Shown in pieces: positions 17,666-26,088 of a DNA stretch of 64,000 bases. The position numbers and the translations under genes were made by a program. Where the stretch lies: assembly GCA_910589595.1 (NCBI GenBank), contig CAJUTM010000012.1, forward strand, positions 19,813 to 83,812. The letters run 5' to 3'. Below the pieces are notes generated by a model, which searched no databases, was not told the origin of the DNA, and saw nothing but the letters and a program-made list of their open reading frames with translations. Within the stretch, counting starts at the first letter, position 1. Each line of letters starts with the position of its first letter. Source of the stretch: an uncultured Eubacterium sp. Lineage in GTDB: Bacteria; Bacillota; Clostridia; Lachnospirales; Lachnospiraceae.

Positions 17666-17959
17666 TCACTGCTTTTTCCCGTTTTTTAAACGTTCTATCA
17701 TCTGTAACAACAACGCAATGTCTTCCTCTGCCAAATCGCTTACATCAATGGTGAATCCGGTTGGCATACCGAGAAGATAATCGGTTGAAACATGATAAGT
17801 GGTAGCCAGTTTGATAAGAATCGCATAGGAAGGATACCGTAGTTCTGCTTCATAGGAAGAGATAGCGCTAATGGCTACTCCGACGCGTTCAGCGACTTGT
17901 TTTTGTGTTAGATTTCTCTGAATCCGAAGCTCTTTCAGCTTCTTTCCCATGTTCAGCAA
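17666..17959 (-). CDS. Xre-family helix-turn-helix regulator
   Basis: The protein has an HTH_3 domain in its first 65 residues (KKLKELRIQRNLTQKQVAER, then SAISSYEAELRYPS) and a helical tail rich in Glu and Leu. Start choice is open: TTG 17959 sits 5 bases after AAGGTGG and is used here; ATG 17950 is 14 bases away, and GTG 17968 overlaps the site. At 97 residues it is a compact repressor-type protein. It faces away from a 28-residue membrane peptide gene, and palindromic sequence lies between them, so it may control itself and that peptide. Confidence 0.85.
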   Translation of the reverse strand: MLNMGKKLKELRIQRNLTQKQVAERVGVAISAISSYEAELRYPSYAILIKLATTYHVSTDYLLGMPTGFTIDVSDLAEEDIALLLQMIERLKNGKKQ

Positions 17960-18020
17960 GAGTACCACCTTCTTTCACGCTTAGTGTATCAACAAGTATT
18001 TACCAGTTGGTGAAATGAAA

Positions 18021-18072
18021 TTCACATAATGTGAAATTAATGCTTGAAGACGAGAGCTTGCTGTGTTAAAAT
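18021..18072 (+). promoter_or_regulatory. Palindromic operator candidate and promoter of the small membrane peptide
   Basis: TTCACATAATGTGAA (18021-18035) is a perfect 7-base inverted repeat around one base. It lies just before TTGAAG (18044-18049) and TAAAAT (18067-18072), spaced 17 bases. The palindrome would suit a dimeric Xre repressor encoded divergently. Confidence 0.55.
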
Positions 18073-18112
18073 ATGGGAGGAAAAGGTCGTTTGCCTTAGA
18101 ACGGAGGTCAAA

Positions 18113-18199
18113 ATGAAAAAAAACCGGTTTGTCTTTTTTACTCTCTTTGCCGCATTTTTGGTTTTACTCATTTTTATAATTATAACCCGGCAGATTTAA
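18113..18199 (+). CDS. 28-residue single-span membrane peptide
   Basis: ATG 18113 stands 5 bases after ACGGAGGTC, an excellent ribosome site, with a promoter at 18044-18072. The translation is MKKNRFVFFTLFAAFLVLL continuing IFIIITRQI: a basic start, one hydrophobic helix and a short Arg-containing end. The make-up is like small regulatory membrane proteins or type I toxins. Function is unknown. The neighbouring Xre gene is divergent and may repress it. The start signals make a real gene more likely than chance, but no homolog is known to me. Confidence 0.55.
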   Translation: MKKNRFVFFTLFAAFLVLLIFIIITRQI

Positions 18200-18239
18200 T
18201 TTCTATTGTTTTCTTTCATCTTAACAGAGTCGTTCCTAA

Positions 18240-18268
18240 TTGACATTTTTAGTTGCGTATGATACGAT
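18240..18268 (+). promoter_or_regulatory. Promoter of the Hpt/hybrid kinase genes
   Basis: TTGACA (18240-18245) and TACGAT (18263-18268) have a 17-base spacer and lie 34 bases before the Hpt start codon. Confidence 0.65.
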
Positions 18269-18302
18269 GAACTCGAATGCATAAAAGAGGGAGAGTGATT
18301 TC

Positions 18303-18656
18303 GTGAGTATGCTGGATGAATTGCAGGAAATCGGGGTAGATGTCAATGAAGGACTGCAGCGTTTTATGAATAATACGTCGTTATACGAAAAGATGCTGCG
18401 TACATTTCCCAATATGATACATAGTAGTAAAATTTCACCGGATTTTGATGACAGTGAATGTGACGATATGATAGAAAAAACACATGCTCTGAAAGGGGTG
18501 ACAGGGAACTTATCCCTTACACCGCTTTTTGTGTCGTATACGAAAATAGTAGATTCACTTCGCAGCGGAGAACCGGAGGAAGCGAGAGTTGAGCTGAACC
18601 AACTGCTTCCGGTTCAGGAAAAAATAGTCAATTGCATTGAGAAATATAGTAATTAG
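18303..18656 (+). CDS. Hpt domain histidine phosphotransfer protein
   Basis: The 117-residue protein starts at GTG 18303 after GAGGGAGAG. Its sequence is one four-helix Hpt domain with the phosphoacceptor motif EKTHALKGVTGNL (His about 61). Hpt proteins relay phosphate between receiver domains. The gene lies 43 bases before a hybrid kinase with two receivers and no Hpt of its own, so the two very likely form one phosphorelay. The final response regulator is not evident nearby. Confidence 0.85.
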   Translation: MSMLDELQEIGVDVNEGLQRFMNNTSLYEKMLRTFPNMIHSSKISPDFDDSECDDMIEKTHALKGVTGNLSLTPLFVSYTKIVDSLRSGEPEEARVELNQLLPVQEKIVNCIEKYSN

Positions 18657-18699
18657 CGCCAAATAGTACGAAATCAGTTTTGAAAGGAGTTTCGCAGAG

Positions 18700-21249
18700 A
18701 TGGAAAAAAAGATAAAGCGCTTTTTATGGTCTAGCGTTACAATAGCAGTGTTGATATGTGTGATGATTTTTGTCAGCCTGACATATTTTATGTCTCACAA
18801 AACAGAGGAATCGATAACCGATATCGGCGAGATTTATATGTCAGAGATTAATGTGCAGTTGGAGCAGAAATTTAATACAATCGTGAGTTTACGTCTGGAA
18901 CAGGTGAAAGGTATATATGAGCGCACAAAGCCGGCTTCTATTTCCAATAGGAAAGAAATGTTGGAAGAATTAAAGCTGAGCGCTGAAGTAAGAAGTTTTT
19001 CCTATTTAGCGTTGTATGACGACGACGGAAGTGCAGAGAAGATATTTGGAGAAGATATAGAAATAACAGATTTTAATGCCGTTACAGAGAATCTGAAAGC
19101 ACGAGGTAATGCGATTGCCCTTGGGAAGACTTCAAAGGGAGAAAAATATTTGATGCTGGCACAGTCGGCAGAGTATATGTTAGAAAATGGCGGTACCAGT
19201 TGCGCTATTGTTGCTGCTGTTCCGATAAATTATTTGAGCGACGCCCTCTATTTGAATGAAAAGGACGCTATGCTCTACTCCCATATTGTTGATAAGGATG
19301 GAAATTATATTATCCGCAGCGGGGAGGCATTCCGACAGAGTTATTTTCATCGTTTGGAAGTTATATTGGATAAGGACAATTCCCAAAATGCACAAAGTTA
19401 TATAAATGCGATGAAAGAAGCAATGGGGAAAAATGAACCTTATTCTACAGTACTGTTAATTGATGGTAAACGTCAGCATATTTTTTGTTCGCCGATATCA
19501 CCGGATGTAGATTGGTACTTAATTTCTGTTATGCCAAGCGGTGTTTTGGATAATCGATTAACGGATTTGGATTTTGTTCGAATTGCATTGACAATAGGGG
19601 CATTGCTCGCTATTTTGATTGTCATGCTGATTACCTTTATGCTATATTATCGTTTGTCACGTCGGGTAATGAGAGAACTTGAGGAAGCCCGTCAGGATGC
19701 GATGCAGGCCAATCGTGCCAAGAGTGAATTTCTCTCGAGTATGAGTCATGATATTCGTACGCCGATGAATGCCATCGTCGGAATGACGGAGATAGCGCTG
19801 AAAAATATTGATGATTCCATGAAAGTAGAGGATTGTCTGAAAAAAGTGAAGCTGTCAAGTAAGCATTTGCTTGGCCTAATCAATGACGTATTGGATATGT
19901 CGAAGATTGAGAGCGGCAAGCTGACCTTGAATTATAATCAGATTTCGTTGAGAGAAACGATGGATGATATTATAAATATTATGCAGCCACAACTGAAAAA
20001 GAGAAATCAATATTTTGATATATTTATTGAGCAGATTCAGACAGAAAATGTAAATTGTGACAGCGTGCGTTTGAATCAGATTTTACTTAATCTTTTATCG
20101 AATGCCGTTAAATTTACGATGGAGAGTGGAAGAATAGATGTTCATCTGTATCAGGAAGAATCACCGAAAGGGGATAAATATGTCAGAACCCACTTTATCG
20201 TAAAGGATAGCGGAATAGGAATGTCCGAGGAGTTCCAGAAGAAAATATGGGATTCTTTCACCAGAGATGAATCGAAACAGGTTCAGGAAATTACCGGAAC
20301 GGGTCTTGGCATGGCGATTACAAAGGCGATTGTGGACATTATGGATGGAAGCATTCAGTTGACAAGCGAGCTCGGCAAAGGAAGTGAATTTCATATTGTC
20401 CTTGATTTAGAAAAGGCGCAGGTAGAAGAAAAGGATATGAAGCTTCCGCAATGGAACATCCTTGTCATTGATGATAATGAGCAGTTATGTCTGAGTGCGG
20501 TTGCCAATTTGGAAGAGCTGGGAGTGCACGCGGACTGGACGCAGGATGGCCAGCAGGGCGTGGAGATGATAGAAGAGCATCATAAGAGAAATGATGATTA
20601 TCAGTTTGTTCTTATCGACTGGAAGATGCCAAAGATGAGCGGCATGGAAACGATACGCAAAATTCGTGAAAGAGTTGGTGTTAAGATACCGGTATTTCTC
20701 ATTTCTGCCTATGCATGGCATGAAATCGAAGAGGAAGCAGGTCTGGTAGATATTGAGGGCTTTATATCAAAACCGCTGTTTAAGTCGACCTTATATGAGA
20801 GACTGATACAGTATGTTGAGGGTCAGAAGCAAGAGGCCGAAAAGCCGGAGGCGCCTACGATTGACTTTAAAGGAAAACATATTCTTCTCGCAGAGGATAT
20901 TGACTTAAACTGGGAAATTGCGGAAGAGATTTTATCCTCTGTAGATTTGGTGCTTGAGCGGGCGGTAAACGGAAAAGAGTGCGTCGAAAAATTTGAGGCG
21001 TCAGAAGTCGGATTTTATGATGCTATCCTCATGGATATCCGTATGCCGATTATGAACGGATATGAGGCAACAGAGAATATTCGTGCATTGGATAGGCCGG
21101 ATAAAGATTTACCGATTATTGCGATGACGGCCGATGCCTTTTCCGACGACGTGCAGCACTGTATCAATTGCGGTATGAACGCTCATACGGCAAAACCGCT
21201 TAATGTCAAAGAATTACTTCGGTTGCTTGAAAAGTTTTTGTCTGAGTAA
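18700..21249 (+). CDS. Hybrid sensor histidine kinase with two receiver domains
   Basis: The 849-residue protein starts at ATG 18700 after AAAGGAG. Order: helix 10-32, extracellular Cache-like sensor (about 35-285), helix 292-318, HisKA with SMSHDIRTPMNAIVG (His350), HATPase with N, G1 (DSGIGM) and G2 (GTGLGMAI) boxes, receiver 1 (Asp640 in LIDWKMP) and receiver 2 (Asp779 in LMDIRMP, with Lys in AKPL). It senses something outside and passes phosphate through its receivers, probably to the Hpt protein encoded just upstream. A strong terminator follows. Confidence 0.92.
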   Translation: MEKKIKRFLWSSVTIAVLICVMIFVSLTYFMSHKTEESITDIGEIYMSEINVQLEQKFNTIVSLRLEQVKGIYERTKPASISNRKEMLEELKLSAEVRSFSYLALYDDDGSAEKIFGEDIEITDFNAVTENLKARGNAIALGKTSKGEKYLMLAQSAEYMLENGGTSCAIVAAVPINYLSDALYLNEKDAMLYSHIVDKDGNYIIRSGEAFRQSYFHRLEVILDKDNSQNAQSYINAMKEAMGKNEPYSTVLLIDGKRQHIFCSPISPDVDWYLISVMPSGVLDNRLTDLDFVRIALTIGALLAILIVMLITFMLYYRLSRRVMRELEEARQDAMQANRAKSEFLSSMSHDIRTPMNAIVGMTEIALKNIDDSMKVEDCLKKVKLSSKHLLGLINDVLDMSKIESGKLTLNYNQISLRETMDDIINIMQPQLKKRNQYFDIFIEQIQTENVNCDSVRLNQILLNLLSNAVKFTMESGRIDVHLYQEESPKGDKYVRTHFIVKDSGIGMSEEFQKKIWDSFTRDESKQVQEITGTGLGMAITKAIVDIMDGSIQLTSELGKGSEFHIVLDLEKAQVEEKDMKLPQWNILVIDDNEQLCLSAVANLEELGVHADWTQDGQQGVEMIEEHHKRNDDYQFVLIDWKMPKMSGMETIRKIRERVGVKIPVFLISAYAWHEIEEEAGLVDIEGFISKPLFKSTLYERLIQYVEGQKQEAEKPEAPTIDFKGKHILLAEDIDLNWEIAEEILSSVDLVLERAVNGKECVEKFEASEVGFYDAILMDIRMPIMNGYEATENIRALDRPDKDLPIIAMTADAFSDDVQHCINCGMNAHTAKPLNVKELLRLLEKFLSE

Positions 21250-21260
21250 AAGAGTATTTT

Positions 21261-21291
21261 AAAAAGGGGATGTTTAGTCATCCCCTTTTTT
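21261..21291 (+). terminator. Terminator after the hybrid kinase
   Basis: AAAAAGGGGATG, loop TTTAGT, CATCCCCTTTTTT: a 12-bp stem ending in a T run. It sits between convergent genes and can work in both directions. Confidence 0.92.
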
Positions 21292-21304
21292 GCGTACTGT
21301 TTTA

Positions 21305-22012
21305 TCATTTGCGCCAGATTCCCCACAAATTTTTTATCTGTGTATAAAACTCACTATATTTCCAAGACTTCCTACTCCGCTCTAACGAATTCGGGTCGTG
21401 TATTTGAAATCCCGATTCATCATACCCATACAATTCAATATAATGCCCCTCGGCAGTGAAATCTCCCGGCCCCATGGCACATATTATTTTGCCGCCCTCG
21501 TCCAGCGTTTGATACAGGCGTTTTTCAACAAGAGGCAGTTCGCTAACATGCAAATCATAGTATTCGCTTCCTTTCGGTATTAGCTGCCATCTGGTCCCGA
21601 GTCCCTCGACAAAGTAGTCGTTTTTTTCGCTGTATTTTGCTACTTCAGGCGGCGTTATTTCGCAATTGCCTGTCAGCGCAGCGACAACCATAGCGAGACA
21701 GGCAGGGCCGCATCCAGACTTTGCAATCGTACTGCTTCCATATGTTACATCTTTCCAGCGCTCATCGGTCTGTAAAAAAAGCGGCTCCTTTCCATTCCGC
21801 TCTTCCTCTGTCAGTTTCGTTAAATCAGTTTTGGATAAGCCGGACTCTGCCTGAGATGAGTATTGGGAAGAATGCTGTTTATCTAAATTACTCAAAGTAA
21901 AAAAGAGTCCTATAAGAGTAAGTAGAAAACAGGTAGTAAAGAAAATCCATGCGGCAGTTATGTTTCTTCTCTTTCGGATGCGGCGCCTGTAATATCTTTT
22001 GTCTGGTACCAT
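21305..22012 (-). CDS. Membrane-anchored C39-like cysteine peptidase
   Basis: I start at ATG 22012 (MVPDKRYYRRR), 7 bases after GGAGG, rather than the longer frame. After a basic tail, a helix spans about 20-42, then a linker and a Peptidase_C39_2 domain. The catalytic Cys lies in SGCGPACLAMV and the His in EGHYIELYGYD, with the downstream Asp/Asn in IHDPNS. The topology puts the catalytic part outside the cell. The role could be cleavage of a secreted peptide or wall component. No exporter or bacteriocin gene adjoins it. Confidence 0.82.
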   Translation of the reverse strand: MVPDKRYYRRRIRKRRNITAAWIFFTTCFLLTLIGLFFTLSNLDKQHSSQYSSQAESGLSKTDLTKLTEEERNGKEPLFLQTDERWKDVTYGSSTIAKSGCGPACLAMVVAALTGNCEITPPEVAKYSEKNDYFVEGLGTRWQLIPKGSEYYDLHVSELPLVEKRLYQTLDEGGKIICAMGPGDFTAEGHYIELYGYDESGFQIHDPNSLERSRKSWKYSEFYTQIKNLWGIWRK

Positions 22013-22121
22013 AAAAAAACCTCCATTCTGATACATATTCTTTTGTCCTTTGATATTGTCATCATAACAAAAGAAAGAATGGAAGTTTTTTTCTTTTTAT
22101 AACAAATTTCTCACGATTTTC

Positions 22122-23105
22122 TCACGATGATAAAATCGGTAATATGACTTGAAAACAAATACGGTTATTTTCACTTGCCGCTGTAATCAATCCCCCGTGT
22201 AGTTTCACAATTTCCTTGGCAATCGCCAGACCGACGCCGGCGCCCCCGGTCTTTGTTCTGCGGGCGCTGTCCAAACGATAAAATTGCTCAAAAATGTGGG
22301 AGAGTTTTTCCGGTGGAATCGTATTTCCCTCGTTTGTAAAGGTGATGACAATTTCCCTCTCTCTCAAACTCACATTAATAGTAATCGTAGAACCGGAAAA
22401 AGAATAGTGTATGGCATTTTTTAGCAGATTGTCAAAAACCCGCTGGATACGGTTTGCATCGCAGAAAAAAGGACAATCCTTTTCTGCCGTCAGCTCGCAC
22501 GATAAATCGCGCTCTTGAAGCATTGGCCGAAATTCAAAAATCAATTGCTCCAGCATTCTTGTCATATTAATCTTCGATTTCTCCAATACAATCTGTGTCA
22601 GATTATATCTCGTTATCTCAAAAAATTCGTTGAGCAAATCTTCCAGACGCTCCGCTTTTGCGTATGCTGTCTGCATATATTTGAGCTTAGTTTCCTCAGG
22701 CAGCTCCGGAGTTTTCTGCAATAACTCAAGATAACCGAGTACAGAAGTCAGAGGCGTCTTTAAATCATGTGCCAGATAGACGACTAAATCATTTTTCCGC
22801 TGTTCCGACTGCGCCGCTAATTTTAGAGCCGCTTCCCGTTCCTTTGTCACCAGATTTTTCATCTGCCGGTAGTCGTGCCACAAAATGGCAAAAATGCCGA
22901 GAGCAAAAATACCAAGCATTATGGCGGCAAGATTTTCTTTGAGAAGATGCAGATACGGATAAACCGGCTCCCACGAGTACCAGACAAACGTAGACAGATA
23001 AAGTTTAGACAGATAGCCGCACACGCACAGCAAAATCCAGATAAACACGTAGATTAGTAACTTAAATTTTGTATTTCGGTATTTTATTTCATTTATACTA
23101 TTCAA
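22122..23105 (-). CDS. VanS-like sensor histidine kinase
   Basis: The 327-residue protein has two membrane helices (15-35, 57-77) with a short external loop, HisKA with YLAHDLKTPLTSVLGY, N box NLLKNAIHYS, F box and G box TGGAGVGLAIAKEI. Its short sensor loop and kinase core resemble VanS-type kinases. It phosphorylates the regulator encoded just upstream, whose gene it overlaps by 8 bases. No van resistance genes are nearby, so the target is unknown; the adjacent C39 peptidase and subtilase are candidates by position only. Confidence 0.9.
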   Translation of the reverse strand: MNSINEIKYRNTKFKLLIYVFIWILLCVCGYLSKLYLSTFVWYSWEPVYPYLHLLKENLAAIMLGIFALGIFAILWHDYRQMKNLVTKEREAALKLAAQSEQRKNDLVVYLAHDLKTPLTSVLGYLELLQKTPELPEETKLKYMQTAYAKAERLEDLLNEFFEITRYNLTQIVLEKSKINMTRMLEQLIFEFRPMLQERDLSCELTAEKDCPFFCDANRIQRVFDNLLKNAIHYSFSGSTITINVSLREREIVITFTNEGNTIPPEKLSHIFEQFYRLDSARRTKTGGAGVGLAIAKEIVKLHGGLITAASENNRICFQVILPILSS

Positions 23106-23790
23106 TTGTATACCCCACTCCCCATACTGTTTTTATAAATGTAGGCTTTTTCGCCGATTCTTTCATTTTTTCACGTAAGCGGCCAATATGTGTCATTACC
23201 GTATTGTTCTGGTCGTAATATTTCTCTTTCCAGACAGCTTCAAATAACTCTTCCGACGACACAACCTGTCCCTGTCTCTTTGCTAGATAAAAAAGAATGG
23301 AAAATTCAATCGGCGTCAATTCTAATGCGTCTCCGTAAAGGGAGGCCTTATGTGTCAGTCCGTTAATATACAGTCCGCGAATATCAATTTCTTCTTTTTC
23401 GGAAACAATTCCCTGCTGGTCATATGTTTTATAACGACGCAATTGTGTGCGGATACGCGCCATTACTTCCATTGATTTAAAAGGTTTCGTAATATAGTCA
23501 TCCGCACCGAGTGTCAATCCGTTTAAGATGTCTATTTCTTCATTTTTCGCGGTCAGCATTATAATGGGGAAATATTTAGTTTCCCGTATCTTCTGGCAAA
23601 TGCTGAAGCCATCCATATCCGGCAGCATAACGTCCAAAACCGCCAAATCAACTTCATGGTCTTCTAAATAATCAAGAGCCTCTTTTCCCGTACTAAAAGT
23701 TACTACTTCGAAATTTTCATTCTTTAAATATACTGACAGCAGTGTGCAGATTTCTTCTTCGTCATCAACTAATAAAATGCGGCCTGCCAT
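23098..23790 (-). CDS. VanR-like OmpR-family response regulator
   Basis: The 230-residue protein starts at ATG 23790 after GGAGGGG. The receiver has acidic residues VDDEEE, phosphoacceptor Asp in AVLDVMLPDMDG, Thr in MLTAK and Lys in TKPF. The winged helix covers about 130-230 with HIGRLREKMK and VWGVGYTIE. It is co-transcribed with the VanS-like kinase, and its gene begins 19 bases after the subtilase gene ends on the same strand in the opposite order, so it may be read from the subtilase promoter. Confidence 0.92.
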   Translation of the reverse strand: MAGRILLVDDEEEICTLLSVYLKNENFEVVTFSTGKEALDYLEDHEVDLAVLDVMLPDMDGFSICQKIRETKYFPIIMLTAKNEEIDILNGLTLGADDYITKPFKSMEVMARIRTQLRRYKTYDQQGIVSEKEEIDIRGLYINGLTHKASLYGDALELTPIEFSILFYLAKRQGQVVSSEELFEAVWKEKYYDQNNTVMTHIGRLREKMKESAKKPTFIKTVWGVGYTIE

Positions 23791-23809
23791 AAAATCTATC
23801 CCCTCCCTG

Positions 23810-25939
23810 TCATTTGCGCTTTAATTTTACTGTGCAGACGGCCTTTTTGGAAGAACCGTCCTTTACTTTGGCGTATATTTTTACACGGTGGCCAATGCCC
23901 CGTTTTTTCGCTTTCACAACTCCTTTTTTGGATACGGAGGCATATTTCTTTTTGGATACGCTCCACTTAATTTTCTTATTCGTGGCGTTGGCAGGAGAGA
24001 CTGTCGCCTTTAATTTTAGTTTTTTGCCGTACCGCAGCGTTGCCTTTTTCTTATTTAATTTAATCTTTTTGACAGCAACCTTTTTCGGTTTGGAAGTTTC
24101 CTTTTTATTAATGACGGGAGTCTGTTCCTGCGGCTTTGACAAAAGCGAGGCGTCATAAGTGGCAGAAGACAATTTGCTTAAATCCAGAACGGCGCCCGTC
24201 TTGCAGTAAGCAGTCAGGTTCTCTGTCGCGCGGGTGCAGTGCATAAGCCGTGACTTACGCTGCGCGGCCGTGTCGGATGGGTACATGGCGTATAAAAGCG
24301 CCGCTGCCGCAGTAACGGTCGGAGCTGCCATTGAAGTGCCGCTCAGGGCGTTATATTTACCAAAAGATACACTGGAAGTAATCGGTACGGAAACCGCAGG
24401 ATTATCAAAATACATTTTTCTGGAGGAACGGAAATCACCGCTCAATGAGACAATGAGCAGATAAGTGCGCCCCCGATAGGTATGGAAACTCTTGCTATTG
24501 CGATAGGAAAAATAGTGGTCCCATGAGATACCCCCCTCTTCTTCCAAACCCATCTCGTAAGATACATAATAGGATTTTTTTGTGTCAAGATGTAAATCCG
24601 TCACATCCATATACAGCGAACAACTGGCGGCAGGCGTAGTGCTGTCCAGAGAAAGGCAGAGGGAGCCGCTGTCATCCGCCCCGAAAAAGTCTGCGTCCGA
24701 ATATTCTTTCTTTTTATAATTAAGATTGTCGCTTGGTTTTCCTGCTTCCGGAGCAGTATAGAGAATCGTTTCGTTTGTGTCATAAGAAGAAAAATAGGAG
24801 CACAGGCGGTCTCTCTGCTCCTTTGTATACAGAAACGGAGTAAAACAATCCTGATTGACAGTAGAAACCATCATCTCCCCCGGCGCAAATAAATCCACAG
24901 TCGTTTTTCCGTAATCGGAATAGGAGGTTAGGTTATCGTTAAAGCCGGATGCGCCGACCGTAATCACATAGTCGCTGTCAATATCGTAAGGACAGGTATT
25001 TTTTCCGCCAATCAAATCGTGATTGATTCCATCATTGCCGGCGGCAAAAATAAACAGGCTGCCATTGCTGCCGATTTTTTCTATCAGTACCTTTTCGGCG
25101 GCAGGAGTTCTTCCGCCGCCGCCCCATGAGCAATTAACGGCCGCAATATTGGCGCCAAGCATCTGCGCTTTATAAAGATAAGAAAAGGCAGAAATAATAT
25201 CGCTGTCTTTCGCTTCGCCATTTTCATCAAACACTTTCAATGCCATCAGGCGGGCATCGCTAAGTCCGGCGATTCCCAGCGCATTGTTCCGCATGGCGCT
25301 TATAGTGCCGGCACAGTGTGTACCGTGTCCGTCCTCGTCTTCATCCATAGGGTCGTCATCGTCATCGGCAAAATCGTACCCGTAAATGCCTTGCAGAGTG
25401 GAATATGGATTTATCCACATATGGTTTCTCAAATCTTCATGCCGGTAATCAATGCCGGTATCAACGACAGCGACAATGGGAGCGCTTCCGTTTGCGGCCG
25501 CCGGCAGTTCTTTCTCCTGTATACCGGAACTGTTCACCCGAAACGAACCCTCTCCGTTCAGATACCACTGAAATGGGCGGTAAGAATCGTTGGTAGAAAG
25601 CTTTTTGCGGACGAAATTAGGTTCGACAGAAACGACGGATTTTTCCTCTTCCAGAGTATCTATTAGCTGCTCCGTAGACATTTCGTCGGAATGAACCTCC
25701 GAGATGCAGATATCTCCGAAGTCCCATGATTCTTCTACCTCAATTTCGCAATCGGACGTATTCCGGCCGGGAATCGTCAGCGCAGAACCGGAAGTATTAT
25801 CCAACGTAACGATTACTTCCCCGTCTGCGTAGGGAAGCGTCATATCATCCGCTGCTTCTTCTGCTTGGACAAAAGCGGGCGGATGGCAGAGAGAGAGTAT
25901 CAGGACAAGAGGGACAAATAGCGATAAAAAGTGGTGCAT
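23810..25939 (-). CDS. Secreted S8 subtilisin-like protease with Ig-like C-terminus
   Basis: ATG 25939 follows GGAGG by 8 bases and starts a signal peptide (1-26, FVQA). A propeptide-like part (35-110) precedes the catalytic domain. Catalytic residues are Asp160 (VDTGIDYRHEDL), His205 (DGHGTHCAGT) and Ser536 (SGTSMAAP), with the oxyanion Asn in FAAGNDG. About 160 residues (362-520), rich in Ser and Tyr and containing Cys, are inserted before the Ser motif, where most family members have few. The C-terminus (620-709) is a lysine-rich Big_2-like domain. The enzyme should cut proteins at or outside the cell surface. Confidence 0.9.
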   Translation of the reverse strand: MHHFLSLFVPLVLILSLCHPPAFVQAEEAADDMTLPYADGEVIVTLDNTSGSALTIPGRNTSDCEIEVEESWDFGDICISEVHSDEMSTEQLIDTLEEEKSVVSVEPNFVRKKLSTNDSYRPFQWYLNGEGSFRVNSSGIQEKELPAAANGSAPIVAVVDTGIDYRHEDLRNHMWINPYSTLQGIYGYDFADDDDDPMDEDEDGHGTHCAGTISAMRNNALGIAGLSDARLMALKVFDENGEAKDSDIISAFSYLYKAQMLGANIAAVNCSWGGGGRTPAAEKVLIEKIGSNGSLFIFAAGNDGINHDLIGGKNTCPYDIDSDYVITVGASGFNDNLTSYSDYGKTTVDLFAPGEMMVSTVNQDCFTPFLYTKEQRDRLCSYFSSYDTNETILYTAPEAGKPSDNLNYKKKEYSDADFFGADDSGSLCLSLDSTTPAASCSLYMDVTDLHLDTKKSYYVSYEMGLEEEGGISWDHYFSYRNSKSFHTYRGRTYLLIVSLSGDFRSSRKMYFDNPAVSVPITSSVSFGKYNALSGTSMAAPTVTAAAALLYAMYPSDTAAQRKSRLMHCTRATENLTAYCKTGAVLDLSKLSSATYDASLLSKPQEQTPVINKKETSKPKKVAVKKIKLNKKKATLRYGKKLKLKATVSPANATNKKIKWSVSKKKYASVSKKGVVKAKKRGIGHRVKIYAKVKDGSSKKAVCTVKLKRK

Positions 25940-26088
25940 AGTAAAATCCTCCGCAAAACATAATAAGATGTTTATATAAAAATATTGCAACATTAATGGT
26001 TTACTGATATTATATAGTTAAATGATGTTTGGGTCAAAAGGTATTTTGCCATATTTTTGTGACGGAAATAAGTCGAGGAGGTAGTTTG

